Assembly: GCF_036237315.1 (NCBI RefSeq)
Contig: NZ_CP108356.1
Span: 6,701,501-6,765,500, forward strand
Origin: Streptomyces sp. NBC_01351
Lineage (GTDB): Bacteria; Actinomycetota; Actinomycetes; Streptomycetales; Streptomycetaceae
DNA: 64,000 nucleotides
Direction of reading: 5' to 3'
This document shows, one piece after another, positions 45,405-53,736 of this stretch. Position 1 is the stretch's first letter; every line of letters starts with the position of its first letter. The notes under the pieces were generated by a model, which saw only the letters and a program-made list of their open reading frames with translations, did no database searches and was not told where the DNA came from. Made by a program: the position numbers and the translations under genes.

Positions 45405-46748
45405 ATGCAGCCCAATGTCCTGCTCGACGCCCTCCTCGCCGAGGCGGGCATGTCCCATGCCGGACTCGCCGCGTACGTGAACCAGGCGGGCCGCACCCGC
45501 GGGCTCGCACTGCGCTACGAACACACCGCCGTCACCCGATGGCTGAAGGGCCAGCGCCCCCGCGGCCAGGTCCCGGACCTGATCTGCGAGGTGCTCGGCG
45601 GGCGGCTGCGGCGGCCCGTGGGGCTGGACGACGTCGGCCTCGGGGTGCCCGGCCGACCCGCGGAACCGGGCGGCGCCTCGCCGCTGAGCGGGTTCGTGGA
45701 CCGGGCGGCCGCCCTGTGGCGGTCCGACGGGCAGGCGCGGCCCCATCTGCTCGCCGCGGAGGCGCTCACCGGGACCCCCGCCGTCATCCCGGTGTGGGAG
45801 TGGGAGAACCCGCCCGAGGACGCCGACGTCTCCCGGGACGGGCCGGTCCGGATCGGGCCCGAGCACATCGAGATCCTGAAAGCGGCCCGCGCCCACTACG
45901 AGTTGATGTACCGGCGGGCCGGCGGGGTGGCCACCCGGGACCGGATCGTGCGCTTCCTCGGCACCGAGACGGCCCCGATGCTCCGCGGGAGCTACTCCGA
46001 CGACCTCGGCCGCCAGCTCCACCGGGCCACCGGGTCCCTCGTGGCGGTCGCGGGGATCTGCGCCTACGACTCGGACGCCCACGGGCTCGCCCAGCGCTAC
46101 TTCCACCAGGCGCTGCGCCTGGCCAAGGCCAGCGGGGACCGCGGGCTCGGGGCCTACGTCATCGCGCTGATCGTCAACCAGTCGCTGCACCTGCGGGAGT
46201 ACCGGCAGGCCGTCGCCTTCGCCGAGGCCGCACTGCGCGCCGCCGGCCGGCACACCACGCCGGCGCTGGCCGCCGACCTCCACGCCATGCAGGCCAAGGC
46301 GTACGCCCAACTCGGCGACACCGCGGCGGCCTTGGCCTGCATCCGCAACGCCGAGGCCGCCGCCGAGCGGATCCGTCCCGGCAGCGAGCCGGACGAGACC
46401 GGTTACGTACAGCCCGGGCTGGTCAACGTGCAGGTGGCCGAGGCGTTGCTGAGCCTGGGGGATCTGGCAGCGGCCCACGAGCAGGCCACCGCGGCCGTCG
46501 GTACGCCCGCGCACGACCGCGGGCGCGTGCACCGGCTGGCGATGCTGTGCGAGATCCAGCTGCGCCAGGGCGAGGCCGACGGGGCGGTGGCGGCCGCGGC
46601 CGAAATGGCCGAACGGGCCAGGGGGATGGAGTCGCTGCGGCTGCGCGAGCGGTTGCGGGCGGTCCGCGAACAGCTGATGACCAGCGGTTGTTCGGGCGCG
46701 GAGGAGGCCGCGGAGCTCATCGACGGGGCGCTGCGCGTTCCCCTGTGA
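45405..46748 (+). CDS. NsdA-like regulatory protein (HTH-like plus TPR-like repeats)
   Basis: 447 residues, ATG behind GGGAGC. The N-terminus (1-65: NVLLDALLAEAGMSHAGLAAYVNQAG, HTAVTRWLKGQRPRG) resembles an XRE-like DNA-binding fold; residues about 150-420 are helical TPR-like repeats (AQRYFHQALRLAKASGDRGLGAY, AVAFAEAALRAAG, AALACIRNAEAAAERI). This layout matches the Streptomyces NsdA group, which negatively affects sporulation and antibiotic production, as I remember it. Assignment to the group is likely; the process controlled is unknown. Confidence 0.75.
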   Translation: MQPNVLLDALLAEAGMSHAGLAAYVNQAGRTRGLALRYEHTAVTRWLKGQRPRGQVPDLICEVLGGRLRRPVGLDDVGLGVPGRPAEPGGASPLSGFVDRAAALWRSDGQARPHLLAAEALTGTPAVIPVWEWENPPEDADVSRDGPVRIGPEHIEILKAARAHYELMYRRAGGVATRDRIVRFLGTETAPMLRGSYSDDLGRQLHRATGSLVAVAGICAYDSDAHGLAQRYFHQALRLAKASGDRGLGAYVIALIVNQSLHLREYRQAVAFAEAALRAAGRHTTPALAADLHAMQAKAYAQLGDTAAALACIRNAEAAAERIRPGSEPDETGYVQPGLVNVQVAEALLSLGDLAAAHEQATAAVGTPAHDRGRVHRLAMLCEIQLRQGEADGAVAAAAEMAERARGMESLRLRERLRAVREQLMTSGCSGAEEAAELIDGALRVPL

Positions 46749-46801
46749 CGGCTTGAACTGCTGCCATGTTGCCACCGATACGAGCGGAAGGTGGCAAGAC
46801 C

Positions 46802-47341
46802 GTGCAGTGGACGAACCTGAGTGAGCAGACCGTGTACAAGAACCGCTGGTTCGATGTGAACCTGGCGGACGTGGCGCTCCCCGACGGGCGGCACCTGGAC
46901 CACTTCGTCATCCGGCTGCGTCCGGTGGCCGTCGCCACGGCCGTCAACGAGGCGAACGAGGTGCTGCTGCTGTGGCGGCACCGCTTCATCACCGACAGCT
47001 GGGGCTGGGAGCTGCCCGCCGGGGTGGTCGAGGACGGGGAGTCCGTCGAGTCGGCGGCCGCCCGCGAGATGGAGGAGGAGTCGGGCTGGCGGCCCGGCCC
47101 GCTCCGGCACCTGATGACCGTGGAGCCGTCCAACGGGCTGACCGACGCCCGTCACCACCTGTACTGGGCGGACGGGGCCACGTACGTCGGCCATCCCGAG
47201 GACGACTTCGAGTCCTCGAGGAGGGAATGGGTCCCTCTCAAGCTCGTGCCCGACATGATCGCGCGCGGGGAGATCCCGGCCGCCAACATGGCGGCCGGGC
47301 TGCTCCTCCTGCATCACCTCAGGCTGGGCGGCCGGCCCTAG
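46802..47341 (+). CDS. NUDIX hydrolase
   Basis: 179 residues from GTG at 46802 (GGAAGGTGG nearby); an in-frame ATG at 46766 would add 12 residues. The Nudix box is complete: GVVEDGESVESAAAREMEEESGW (G-x5-E-x7-REUxEExGU, about 76-98). It resembles ADP-ribose or nucleotide-sugar pyrophosphatases in its N-terminal beta strands (YKNRWFDVNLADVALPDG). Substrate not determined. It follows the NsdA-like gene by 53 nt, same strand. Confidence 0.9.
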   Translation: MQWTNLSEQTVYKNRWFDVNLADVALPDGRHLDHFVIRLRPVAVATAVNEANEVLLLWRHRFITDSWGWELPAGVVEDGESVESAAAREMEEESGWRPGPLRHLMTVEPSNGLTDARHHLYWADGATYVGHPEDDFESSRREWVPLKLVPDMIARGEIPAANMAAGLLLLHHLRLGGRP

Positions 47342-47346
47342 GAGGT

Positions 47347-48240
47347 TCAGCCGTACGGGTAGAAGCCCGAGCCCGTCTTGCGGCCCAGGCGGCCGGCGTC
47401 GACCATCCGCTGGAGCAGCGGGGGAGCGGCGTAGAGCGGCTCCTTGTACTCCGCGTACATGGAGTCGGCGATGGAGGCGATGGTGTCCAGGCCGATCAGG
47501 TCGGACAGCTTCAGCGGGCCCATCGGGTGGGCGCAGCCGAGCTCCATGCCGTTGTCGATGTCCTCGCGGCTGGCGATGCCCGACTCGAACATGCGGATCG
47601 CGGACAGCAGGTACGGGACGAGGAGCGCGTTGACGACGAAGCCGGAACGGTCCTGGGCGCGGACGGCGTGCTTGCCCAGCACGTCCCGCACCAGGGCCTC
47701 GGCGCGCTTGACCGTCTCCTCGCCCGTGGTCAGCGCCGGGATCAGCTCGACGAGCTTCTGCACCGGGGCCGGGTTGAAGAAGTGGATGCCGATGACCTGG
47801 TCGGGCCGCGAGGTCGCGACGGCCAGCTTGACCAGCGGGATCGAGGAGGTGTTGGAGGCCAGGATCGCGTCCGGGCGGGTGATCACCTGGTCGAGGATCT
47901 GGAAGATCTCGGTCTTGACCTGCTCGTTCTCGACGACGGCCTCGATGACGAGGTCGCGGTCGGCGAACTCGCCGAGGTCGGTGGTGAAGCTGAGGCGGGC
48001 CAGGGTGGCGTCCCGCTCCTCCTCGCTGATCTTGCCGCGTTCGGCGGCCTTGGTCAGGGAGTTGTACAGCCGGGTACGCCCGAATTCCAGGGCTTCGCCC
48101 GTGGTCTCGGCGACCTTGACCTCAAGGCCACTGCGGGCGCACACCTCGGCGATACCCGCGCCCATCTGGCCACAGCCCACTACGCCGACCCGTGTGATGT
48201 CGGAAGGGAGGTCAGTCACTTCGTGCCTTTCGCTGCTCAT
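47347..48240 (-). CDS. 3-hydroxybutyryl-CoA dehydrogenase
   Basis: 297 residues from ATG at 48240; a GTG 21 nt downstream (48219) has a better placed AAAGG and would give 290, closer to the usual 280-290. NAD-binding motif VGVVGCGQMGAGIAEVCA is followed by the conserved VIEAVVENEQVKTEIFQIL, ASNTSSIPL, GIHFFNPAPVQKLVE and GFVVNALLVPYL. Catalytic His and Glu are in HFFNP and the central helix. It interconverts acetoacetyl-CoA and 3-hydroxybutyryl-CoA in fatty acid or PHB metabolism and ethylmalonyl-CoA supply. Divergent from the hydrolase gene. Confidence 0.93.
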   Translation of the reverse strand: MSSERHEVTDLPSDITRVGVVGCGQMGAGIAEVCARSGLEVKVAETTGEALEFGRTRLYNSLTKAAERGKISEEERDATLARLSFTTDLGEFADRDLVIEAVVENEQVKTEIFQILDQVITRPDAILASNTSSIPLVKLAVATSRPDQVIGIHFFNPAPVQKLVELIPALTTGEETVKRAEALVRDVLGKHAVRAQDRSGFVVNALLVPYLLSAIRMFESGIASREDIDNGMELGCAHPMGPLKLSDLIGLDTIASIADSMYAEYKEPLYAAPPLLQRMVDAGRLGRKTGSGFYPYG

Positions 48241-48339
48241 CCGTCGGCGGGTCCCCCGTACGATTCCGGCGCCCGCCACGCCCCCCGACGTTACTCCCGA
48301 CCCTGCGCCGGGCGGCGGGCCGGGGCGGGCATGCTGGGC

Positions 48340-48365
48340 TGACACTGTCACATGTCACTCAGTGA
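48340..48365. promoter_or_regulatory. Two adjacent 11-bp palindromes upstream of the GH10-like gene
   Basis: TGACA-C-TGTCA (48340-48350) and TCACT-C-AGTGA (48355-48365), centres 15 bp apart, 15-40 bp before the glycoside hydrolase-like start. CTGTCACATG also occurs twice (48345 and 48373). Likely regulator-binding site; regulator unknown. Confidence 0.5.
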
Positions 48366-48379
48366 AACGGAGCTGTCAC

Positions 48380-49639
48380 ATGGCGCGCATCGGTCGACGG
48401 GAATTGCTGGCGGGCGCGGCCGGAGTGATCGCGGCGGCCACCGCCGGGCCGGGTGCGGCGGCGGCCCCGGGGCCCTCCGCCCCGACGGCCGGCGGGATCC
48501 CGGCCAGGGCGCCCGTCGCCGAGTTCCGGGGGATGTGGATCGCCTCCGTGTTCAATGTCGACTGGCCCTCCCGGAGCGGTCTGTCCGCCGCCCGGCAGCG
48601 CGCGGAGCTGATCGCGCTCCTCGACACGGCCGTCAGGCGACGGCTCAACGCGGTCGTCCTCCAGGTGCGGCCGGCCGCCGACGCGCTGTGGCCCTCGCGG
48701 CTGGAGCCCTGGTCGCAGTGGCTCACCGGGGAGCAGGGGGGCGACCCGGGCTGGGACCCGCTGGGCACGGCCGTGGCCGAAGCGCACGCCCGGGGGCTGC
48801 AACTGCACGCCTGGTTCAACCCGTACCGCGTGGCCAGCCACACCGACCTCGACCGGCTGGTGCCCGAGCACCCGGCGCGGCGCAATCCCGACTGGACGGT
48901 CGAGTACGGAGGCAAGCTCTACTACAACCCGGGACTGCCCGAGGTGCGGCTCTTCGTGCAGGAGGCCATGCTCGACGCCGTCTCCCGGTACGCGGTGGAC
49001 GGGGTGCACTGGGACGACTACTTCTACCCGTACCCGGTGGCCGGGGAGTACTTCGACGACGACGAGGCCTACGAGCTGCACGGCGCGGACTTCACCTCCC
49101 GCGCCGCCTGGCGCCGCCACAACATCGACACCCTGGTCCGCGAGATGTCCGCGCGGGTGCGGTCGCTGAGGCCGGCGGCCCGGTTCGGCATCAGCCCGTT
49201 CGCGGTCTGGCGCAACTCCGACGTCGATCCCCTCGGCTCACCGACGCGGGCGGGCGTCGCGACGTACGACGACCTGTACGCGGACACCCGCAGGTGGGTG
49301 AAGGAGCGCTGGATCGACTACGTCGTGCCCCAGGCCTACTGGCACATTGGGCACCCGACCGCCGACTACGCGGACGTCGTCCCCTGGTGGGCGCGCACGG
49401 TGGCGGGCACGGGCGTACGGCTCTACGTGGGCGAGGCGCTCTACCGCGCCGACCCCGACAGCCCGACCGCGGCCTGGCGCGATCCGCGCGAACTGTCCCG
49501 GCACGTGACCTTCGCGCGCAAGCACCCGGAGGTCCGCGGCCACGTCTGGTTCTCCGCCAAACACGTGGTCGCGGACCCCAACGGGGCGATGGCCAGGGTG
49601 GTCGCCGATCACTACCCGACGGCTCTGCCGCCGGCTTGA
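48380..49639 (+). CDS. Exported GH10-like glycoside hydrolase (DUF187/GHL10)
   Basis: 419 residues, ATG behind GGAG. The N-terminus GRRELLAGAAGVIAAATAGPGAAAA looks like a twin-arginine signal peptide. The rest is a TIM barrel: EFRGMWIASVFNVDWPSRSGLS, NAVVLQVRPAADALWPS, GLQLHAWFNPYRV, DGVHWDDYFYPYP, GISPFAVWRN, DYVVPQAYWHIG; these are conserved in the YngK/GHL10 family. The likely acid/nucleophile residues are the Asp-Asp of HWDDYFY. The substrate may be a cell-wall or exopolysaccharide glycan, not shown by sequence. Confidence 0.88.
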   Translation: MARIGRRELLAGAAGVIAAATAGPGAAAAPGPSAPTAGGIPARAPVAEFRGMWIASVFNVDWPSRSGLSAARQRAELIALLDTAVRRRLNAVVLQVRPAADALWPSRLEPWSQWLTGEQGGDPGWDPLGTAVAEAHARGLQLHAWFNPYRVASHTDLDRLVPEHPARRNPDWTVEYGGKLYYNPGLPEVRLFVQEAMLDAVSRYAVDGVHWDDYFYPYPVAGEYFDDDEAYELHGADFTSRAAWRRHNIDTLVREMSARVRSLRPAARFGISPFAVWRNSDVDPLGSPTRAGVATYDDLYADTRRWVKERWIDYVVPQAYWHIGHPTADYADVVPWWARTVAGTGVRLYVGEALYRADPDSPTAAWRDPRELSRHVTFARKHPEVRGHVWFSAKHVVADPNGAMARVVADHYPTALPPA

Positions 49640-49653
49640 GTCAGGGTTTCGAG

Positions 49654-49851
49654 TCAGTGGGCGGGCTCGGCCGGGTGCTTCACGACGCAGTCGGGGCCCG
49701 GGGACATGACTGCCTCGTGGCCGTCCTGGAAACGGACCCGGTAGGGAGGGGTGCCGTTGTCTCCGAGTACCTGAGTGATCTCGCCGATCTTGTCGTGCTG
49801 TCCCACGACCCGGCCGTGCTGCACCAGCTGGTCGCCCTCGGTCGCTCGCAT
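49654..49851 (-). CDS. DUF1918-family small protein
   Basis: 65 residues, ATG behind a strong GAGGAGG site. Sequence RATEGDQLVQHGRVVGQHDKIGEITQVLG, then PYRVRFQDGHEAVMSPGPDCVVKH, is the DUF1918 beta-barrel-like domain common in actinobacteria. No catalytic motif. Function unknown. It stands between the convergent GH10-like gene and the upstream EamA transporter gene. Confidence 0.85.
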   Translation of the reverse strand: MRATEGDQLVQHGRVVGQHDKIGEITQVLGDNGTPPYRVRFQDGHEAVMSPGPDCVVKHPAEPAH

Positions 49852-49908
49852 AACTGACCTCCTCGGTGGCGGTCCGATCCGGTGCTAGCAGTTTAGGTCG
49901 AGTCGGGG

Positions 49909-50841
49909 TCATTTGACCCGCTGGGTCACGGCAATGCAGACCAGGACCGCGCACGCGGCCACCGGCGCGGCCGGGGTGAGGTGCTCGCCGAGCAGCGCCA
50001 CCGACCAGACCAGCGTCAGCAGCGGCTGCGCGAGCTGGAGCTGGCTGGCGCGCGGGGCGCCGATCTCGGCCATGCCGCGGTACCAGACGTACAGCCCGAG
50101 GAAGGTGGAGCCGGCCGCCGCCCAGACCAGGCCCGCCAGGCCCTGGGCGGTGAGGTGCACCGGCTCGTACGCGAGGCCGAGCGCGGAGCCGGCCAGGCTG
50201 AGCGGCAGGCACAGCACCAGCGCCCAGCCGACCACCTGCCAGCCGGGCATCAGCCGCGCCAGGCGCCCGCCCTCGGTGTACCCGGCCGCGCACACCAGCA
50301 GCGCGGCGAACAGGTAGCCGTCGCCCGCCGAGAAGGAGCCACCGCTCTGCGCGAGCGTGAAGCCCAATACGACCACGGCCCCGGCGACGGCCGCGATCCA
50401 GAAGGTGCGCGAGGGGCGGGCGCCGGTGCGCAGCGCGGACAGCGAGGCGGTGGTCAGCGGCAACAGGCCGACCACGACGGCCGCGTGGGAGCTGGTGGAG
50501 GTCTGCAGGGCGAGCGTGGTCAGCATCGGGAAGCCGATCACCACCCCGCCGGCGACGACGGCGAGCCCCACCCGGTGCTCGCGGCGGGGGAGCGGCACGC
50601 GCAGCGCGATCAGGAAACCGGCCGCGATGACCGCGGCGAGCACGCTGCGCAGCGAGACGAGCGACCACGGGCCGAAGCTCTGCAGCCCCCACACGGTGGA
50701 GGGGAAGGTCAGCGAGAAGGCGAGGACACCGAGCGAGGCGAGGATCGTTCCGCGGCTCGGCGATCCGGCGAGGGGGCTCGTGGCCACTGGGCTCGTGACC
50801 GCTATCGTGGTCGGGTGAGTAGCGCTATTGTGTGCTGTCAT
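49909..50841 (-). CDS. EamA/DMT-family transporter
   Basis: 310 residues. Ten transmembrane helices in two EamA repeats (first: GTILASLGVLAFSLTFPSTVWGLQSFGPWSLVSLRSVLAAVIAAGFLIA; second begins near residue 165). The ATG at 50841 shares CATG with the ATG of the divergent GntR/aminotransferase gene; a start further inside (for example GTG at codon 15, TSPVATSP) cannot be excluded. Exports a small metabolite, perhaps an amino acid; the divergent MocR-like regulator probably controls it. Confidence 0.88.
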   Translation of the reverse strand: MTAHNSATHPTTIAVTSPVATSPLAGSPSRGTILASLGVLAFSLTFPSTVWGLQSFGPWSLVSLRSVLAAVIAAGFLIALRVPLPRREHRVGLAVVAGGVVIGFPMLTTLALQTSTSSHAAVVVGLLPLTTASLSALRTGARPSRTFWIAAVAGAVVVLGFTLAQSGGSFSAGDGYLFAALLVCAAGYTEGGRLARLMPGWQVVGWALVLCLPLSLAGSALGLAYEPVHLTAQGLAGLVWAAAGSTFLGLYVWYRGMAEIGAPRASQLQLAQPLLTLVWSVALLGEHLTPAAPVAACAVLVCIAVTQRVK

Positions 50842-52282
50842 GTATGAGCGTAGCAGTGTGGCCGAGTTGGCAGATTCCCTGCGGTCCGAACTCAACCGCT
50901 ACTCGGTAGGTGGAAAGCTGCCGTCGAGTCGGGCCCTGGTCGAGCGCTACCGGGTCAGCCCGGTCACCGTCTCGCGGGCCCTCGCGCAGCTCGCCGCCGA
51001 GGGCCTCGTCGTCACCCGCCCCGGCTCCGGCGTCTTCCGCGCCCGGCCGCGTACGACGGCACCCGCGGCCGGGGACACCTCCTGGCAGGAGGTCGCCCTC
51101 AGCGCGGAAGGGGCCGGGGACGTCGTCCCGCGCTCCGTCGACGCCGGAGGGGTGCTCGTCTCGCTGGCCACGCCGCCGACCGGGGTGATCGAGCTCAACG
51201 GCGGCTACCTGCACCCCTCCCTGCAGCCGGAGCGGGCGATGGCCGCGGCCCTGGCCCGGGCCGGCCGGCGCCCCGGGGCGTGGGGGCGGCCGCCCGTCGA
51301 GGGGCTGCCGGAGCTGCGCGACTGGTTCGCCAGGGAGATCGGCGGCGCGGTCGTGGCCGCCGACGTACTGATCACCGCGGGCGGGCAGAGCGCGCTGGCC
51401 ACCGCCCTGCGGGCGCTCGCCCCGCCGGGGGCGCCGATCCTGGTGGAGTCGCCGACCTACCCCGGGCTGCTGGCCATCGCCCGCGCCTCCGGATGCCGGC
51501 CGGTACCCGTCCCGGTGGACGCGGACGGGGTCCGGCCGGAGCTGCTGGCCGCCGCCTTCGAAGCCACGGGCGCGCGGGTCTTCGTATGCCAGCCGCTGTT
51601 CCAGAACCCGACGGGGGCCGTGCTGGCGCCCGCGCGGCGGGCCGAGGTGCTGCGCATCGCGCGGGCCGCCGGGGCCTTCGTCGTGGAGGACGACTACGCC
51701 CGGTCCCTCGCCCACGAGGACTGCGGGCCGCTGCCCGCGACGCTGGCCGCGGAGGACGCGGACGGGGTGGTGGTGCACGTGCGTTCGCTGACCAAGCCCA
51801 CCTCGCCCAGCCTGCGGGTGGGGGCCCTCGCGGCCCGCGGCCCGGTCGTGGACCGGCTGCGCGCCATCCAGATCGTGGACAGCTTCTTCGTGGCCCGGCC
51901 GCTGCAGGAGGCCGCCCTGGAGCTGGTGGGCGCGCCCGCCTGGCCCCGCCACCTGCGCACCGTCGCCGCCGAGCTGCGCCACCGGAGGGACGTGCTCGCC
52001 GGGGCCCTGCGGCGGGAGCTGCCCGGGGTGGCGCTGCCGCACGTCCCGTCCGGCGGCTACCAGTTGTGGGCGCGGCCGGCCGTGGGCGACGACACCGCCT
52101 TCGTCGCGGCGGCCCTGCGCGCGGGGGTCGCGGTGGCGCCCGGGCGCCCGTACTTCTGTGCGGAACCGCCCGGTCCGCACATCCGGCTGAGCTTCGCCGG
52201 GGTGTCGGGGCCGGGGGAGCTGGTGGAGGCGGTGCGCAGGCTGCGCGGGGCGCTGCCGGGTGGGGTCGGTCCAGACGCTTGA
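50840..52282 (+). CDS. MocR-type GntR regulator with aminotransferase domain
   Basis: 480 residues. GntR winged helix (1-70: SVAELADSLRSELNRYSVGGKLPSSRALVERYRVSPVTVSRALAQLAAEG), then a fold-type I aminotransferase domain (about 110-480) with NPTG (256-259), DDYAR (Tyr286) and PLP-binding Lys319 (RSLTKP). MocR proteins use PLP as a sensor rather than a catalyst and usually regulate vitamin B6, GABA or amino-acid genes. It is divergent from the EamA exporter, which it probably represses or activates. No Shine-Dalgarno; TATTGT at 50826-50831 lies 8 nt before ATG. Confidence 0.92.
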   Translation: MYERSSVAELADSLRSELNRYSVGGKLPSSRALVERYRVSPVTVSRALAQLAAEGLVVTRPGSGVFRARPRTTAPAAGDTSWQEVALSAEGAGDVVPRSVDAGGVLVSLATPPTGVIELNGGYLHPSLQPERAMAAALARAGRRPGAWGRPPVEGLPELRDWFAREIGGAVVAADVLITAGGQSALATALRALAPPGAPILVESPTYPGLLAIARASGCRPVPVPVDADGVRPELLAAAFEATGARVFVCQPLFQNPTGAVLAPARRAEVLRIARAAGAFVVEDDYARSLAHEDCGPLPATLAAEDADGVVVHVRSLTKPTSPSLRVGALAARGPVVDRLRAIQIVDSFFVARPLQEAALELVGAPAWPRHLRTVAAELRHRRDVLAGALRRELPGVALPHVPSGGYQLWARPAVGDDTAFVAAALRAGVAVAPGRPYFCAEPPGPHIRLSFAGVSGPGELVEAVRRLRGALPGGVGPDA

Positions 52283-52313
52283 CCCCGTGCGGCGCGCGGC
52301 TCACCATCTCCGC

Positions 52314-52889
52314 ATGCATGTTCGGGTTTCGCTCGTTGCCGCAGCCCGTAGTTCCTCGCTGCTCGCCGAGCGCTTCGACGACGACCGCCCGCTCGACGGG
52401 TCCGGCCGGCGCGCACTGGAGACCGCCGCGCCGGGGCTCGTCAGGCTCGGCGCGGCCGAGCTGCGCTACTGCTCGCCGACCCCGCGCAGCCGGGCCACCG
52501 GCCAGGCCCTCGGGTACGCGCCGCTCGCCCAGCCCGCGCTGCGCGAGTGCGACATGGGCCGCTGGCGGGGGATGACCCTGGCCGAGGTGACCGCCCACGA
52601 GCCCGGGGCGGTGGACCTCTGGCTCACCGACCCGCGGGCCGCGCCGCACGGCGGGGAGTCCCTGCTCTCCTTCATCTCCCGGATCGGCGGCTGGCTCGAC
52701 ACCCGGCCGGCGGACGACGGGGGTGCGATCGTGGCGGTGGCGGAGCCCTCGGTGGTCAGGGCGGCCCTGGTCTACGCGTTGAAGGTGCCCCCGCTGACGT
52801 ACTGGAACGTGGACGTCCGGCCGCTGTCCACGATGACCCTCACGGGCTGGTCCGGCCGGTGGCACCTCTCCCTCCAGGCCCCTGCGTAA
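52314..52889 (+). CDS. Histidine-phosphatase-like protein lacking the catalytic histidines
   Basis: 191 residues from ATG at 52314. The fold resembles the histidine phosphatase (RHG) family: VSLVAAARSSSLLAERFDDDRPLDGSG at the N-terminus, [41 protein letters not shown]. However, the RHG site is AAR (no His at about 11) and the second-His motif is VAEPSVVRAALVYAL, with Glu where His is expected. It is therefore either a pseudo-phosphatase or uses another residue. Starts 31 nt after the MocR gene. Confidence 0.78.
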   Translation: MHVRVSLVAAARSSSLLAERFDDDRPLDGSGRRALETAAPGLVRLGAAELRYCSPTPRSRATGQALGYAPLAQPALRECDMGRWRGMTLAEVTAHEPGAVDLWLTDPRAAPHGGESLLSFISRIGGWLDTRPADDGGAIVAVAEPSVVRAALVYALKVPPLTYWNVDVRPLSTMTLTGWSGRWHLSLQAPA

Positions 52890-52894
52890 AACGG

Positions 52895-52923
52895 TTGAGA
52901 CGGGTCGCGGGGCGTCCTAGCCT
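52895..52923 (+). promoter_or_regulatory. Promoter of the GNAT gene (leaderless)
   Basis: TTGAGA (52895-52900), 17-bp spacer, TAGCCT (52918-52923), then 6 nt to the ATG at 52930. This predicts transcription starting at or next to the start codon. Confidence 0.65.
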
Positions 52924-52929
52924 GCCCGG

Positions 52930-53679
52930 ATGAGCGGCATCAAGATCACCACCCTGGCGGAGCGACCCGAACTGGCCGGTCGGCTCTGGGACATGACGGA
53001 CTCGTGGCCGGAGTTCGCCCAGCACGACGCGCTGGCCTGGCTGCTGTACCCGCGCATGGTCGCCGAGTTCCCGGAGTACGTACTGATCGCCACCGACGGC
53101 GACGCGGTCGTCGCCCGGGGCTTCAGCCTGCCCTTCGCGCTCCATGCGCCGGGCCGCGACGGGGTGCTGCCCGCGCAGGGCTGGGACCGGATCCTGATGT
53201 GGGCCTTCTCCGACCGGCGGCGCGGGGTCGAGCCCGACACGGTGAGCGCCATCGAGATCAGCGTGGCCACCGACCGGCAGGGCGAGGGCCTGTCCGGCCT
53301 GATGCTCGCCGCGCTGCGGGAGAACGCCCGAGCCCGCGGCTTCGCCGAGGCGGTGGCCCCCGTCCGGCCGAGCGGCAAGCCCGCCGAGCCGGACACCTCG
53401 ATCCACGAGTACGCGTACCGGACCCGCGCGGACGGACTTCCGTACGACCCGTGGCTGCGCGTGCACGTCCGCGCGGGCGGGGTCGTCGACTCCGTGGCTC
53501 CGCTGTCGATGACGATCAACGGCTCGCTCGACCAGTGGCGGGAGTGGACCGGCCTCCCCTTCGACGAGGCGGGCCCGGTCCGTGTCCCCGGGGCGCTGGC
53601 TCCCGTCCACTGCGTGCCGGAGCAGGGGTACGCGGTCTACGTCGAGCCGAACGTGTGGGTGCGGCACCCCCTGACCTAG
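52930..53679 (+). CDS. GNAT-family acetyltransferase-like protein
   Basis: 249 residues. The central part (about 95-140: VSAIEISVATDRQGEGLSGLMLAALRENARARGFAEAVAPVRP) resembles the acetyl-CoA-binding Q/RxxGxG loop (RQGEGLS) of GNAT enzymes. The N- and C-terminal thirds are less conserved, and the size is larger than a simple GNAT domain. Acceptor unknown. ATG with no Shine-Dalgarno behind a good promoter, so probably leaderless. Confidence 0.82.
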   Translation: MSGIKITTLAERPELAGRLWDMTDSWPEFAQHDALAWLLYPRMVAEFPEYVLIATDGDAVVARGFSLPFALHAPGRDGVLPAQGWDRILMWAFSDRRRGVEPDTVSAIEISVATDRQGEGLSGLMLAALRENARARGFAEAVAPVRPSGKPAEPDTSIHEYAYRTRADGLPYDPWLRVHVRAGGVVDSVAPLSMTINGSLDQWREWTGLPFDEAGPVRVPGALAPVHCVPEQGYAVYVEPNVWVRHPLT

Positions 53680-53699
53680 CCCGCGACCGGCTCCGGTAG

Positions 53700-53715
53700 C
53701 TTGAACGCGTTCAAG
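53700..53715. promoter_or_regulatory. Perfect 16-bp palindrome, candidate operator
   Basis: CTTGAACGCGTTCAAG, overlapping a possible -10 (TAGCTT, 53697-53702), 21 bp before the downstream ATG. TTGAACG-type dyads are typical of TetR-like operators, but the regulator is not known. Confidence 0.6.
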
Positions 53716-53736
53716 TCATCGGACCGGGGGCGGGTC

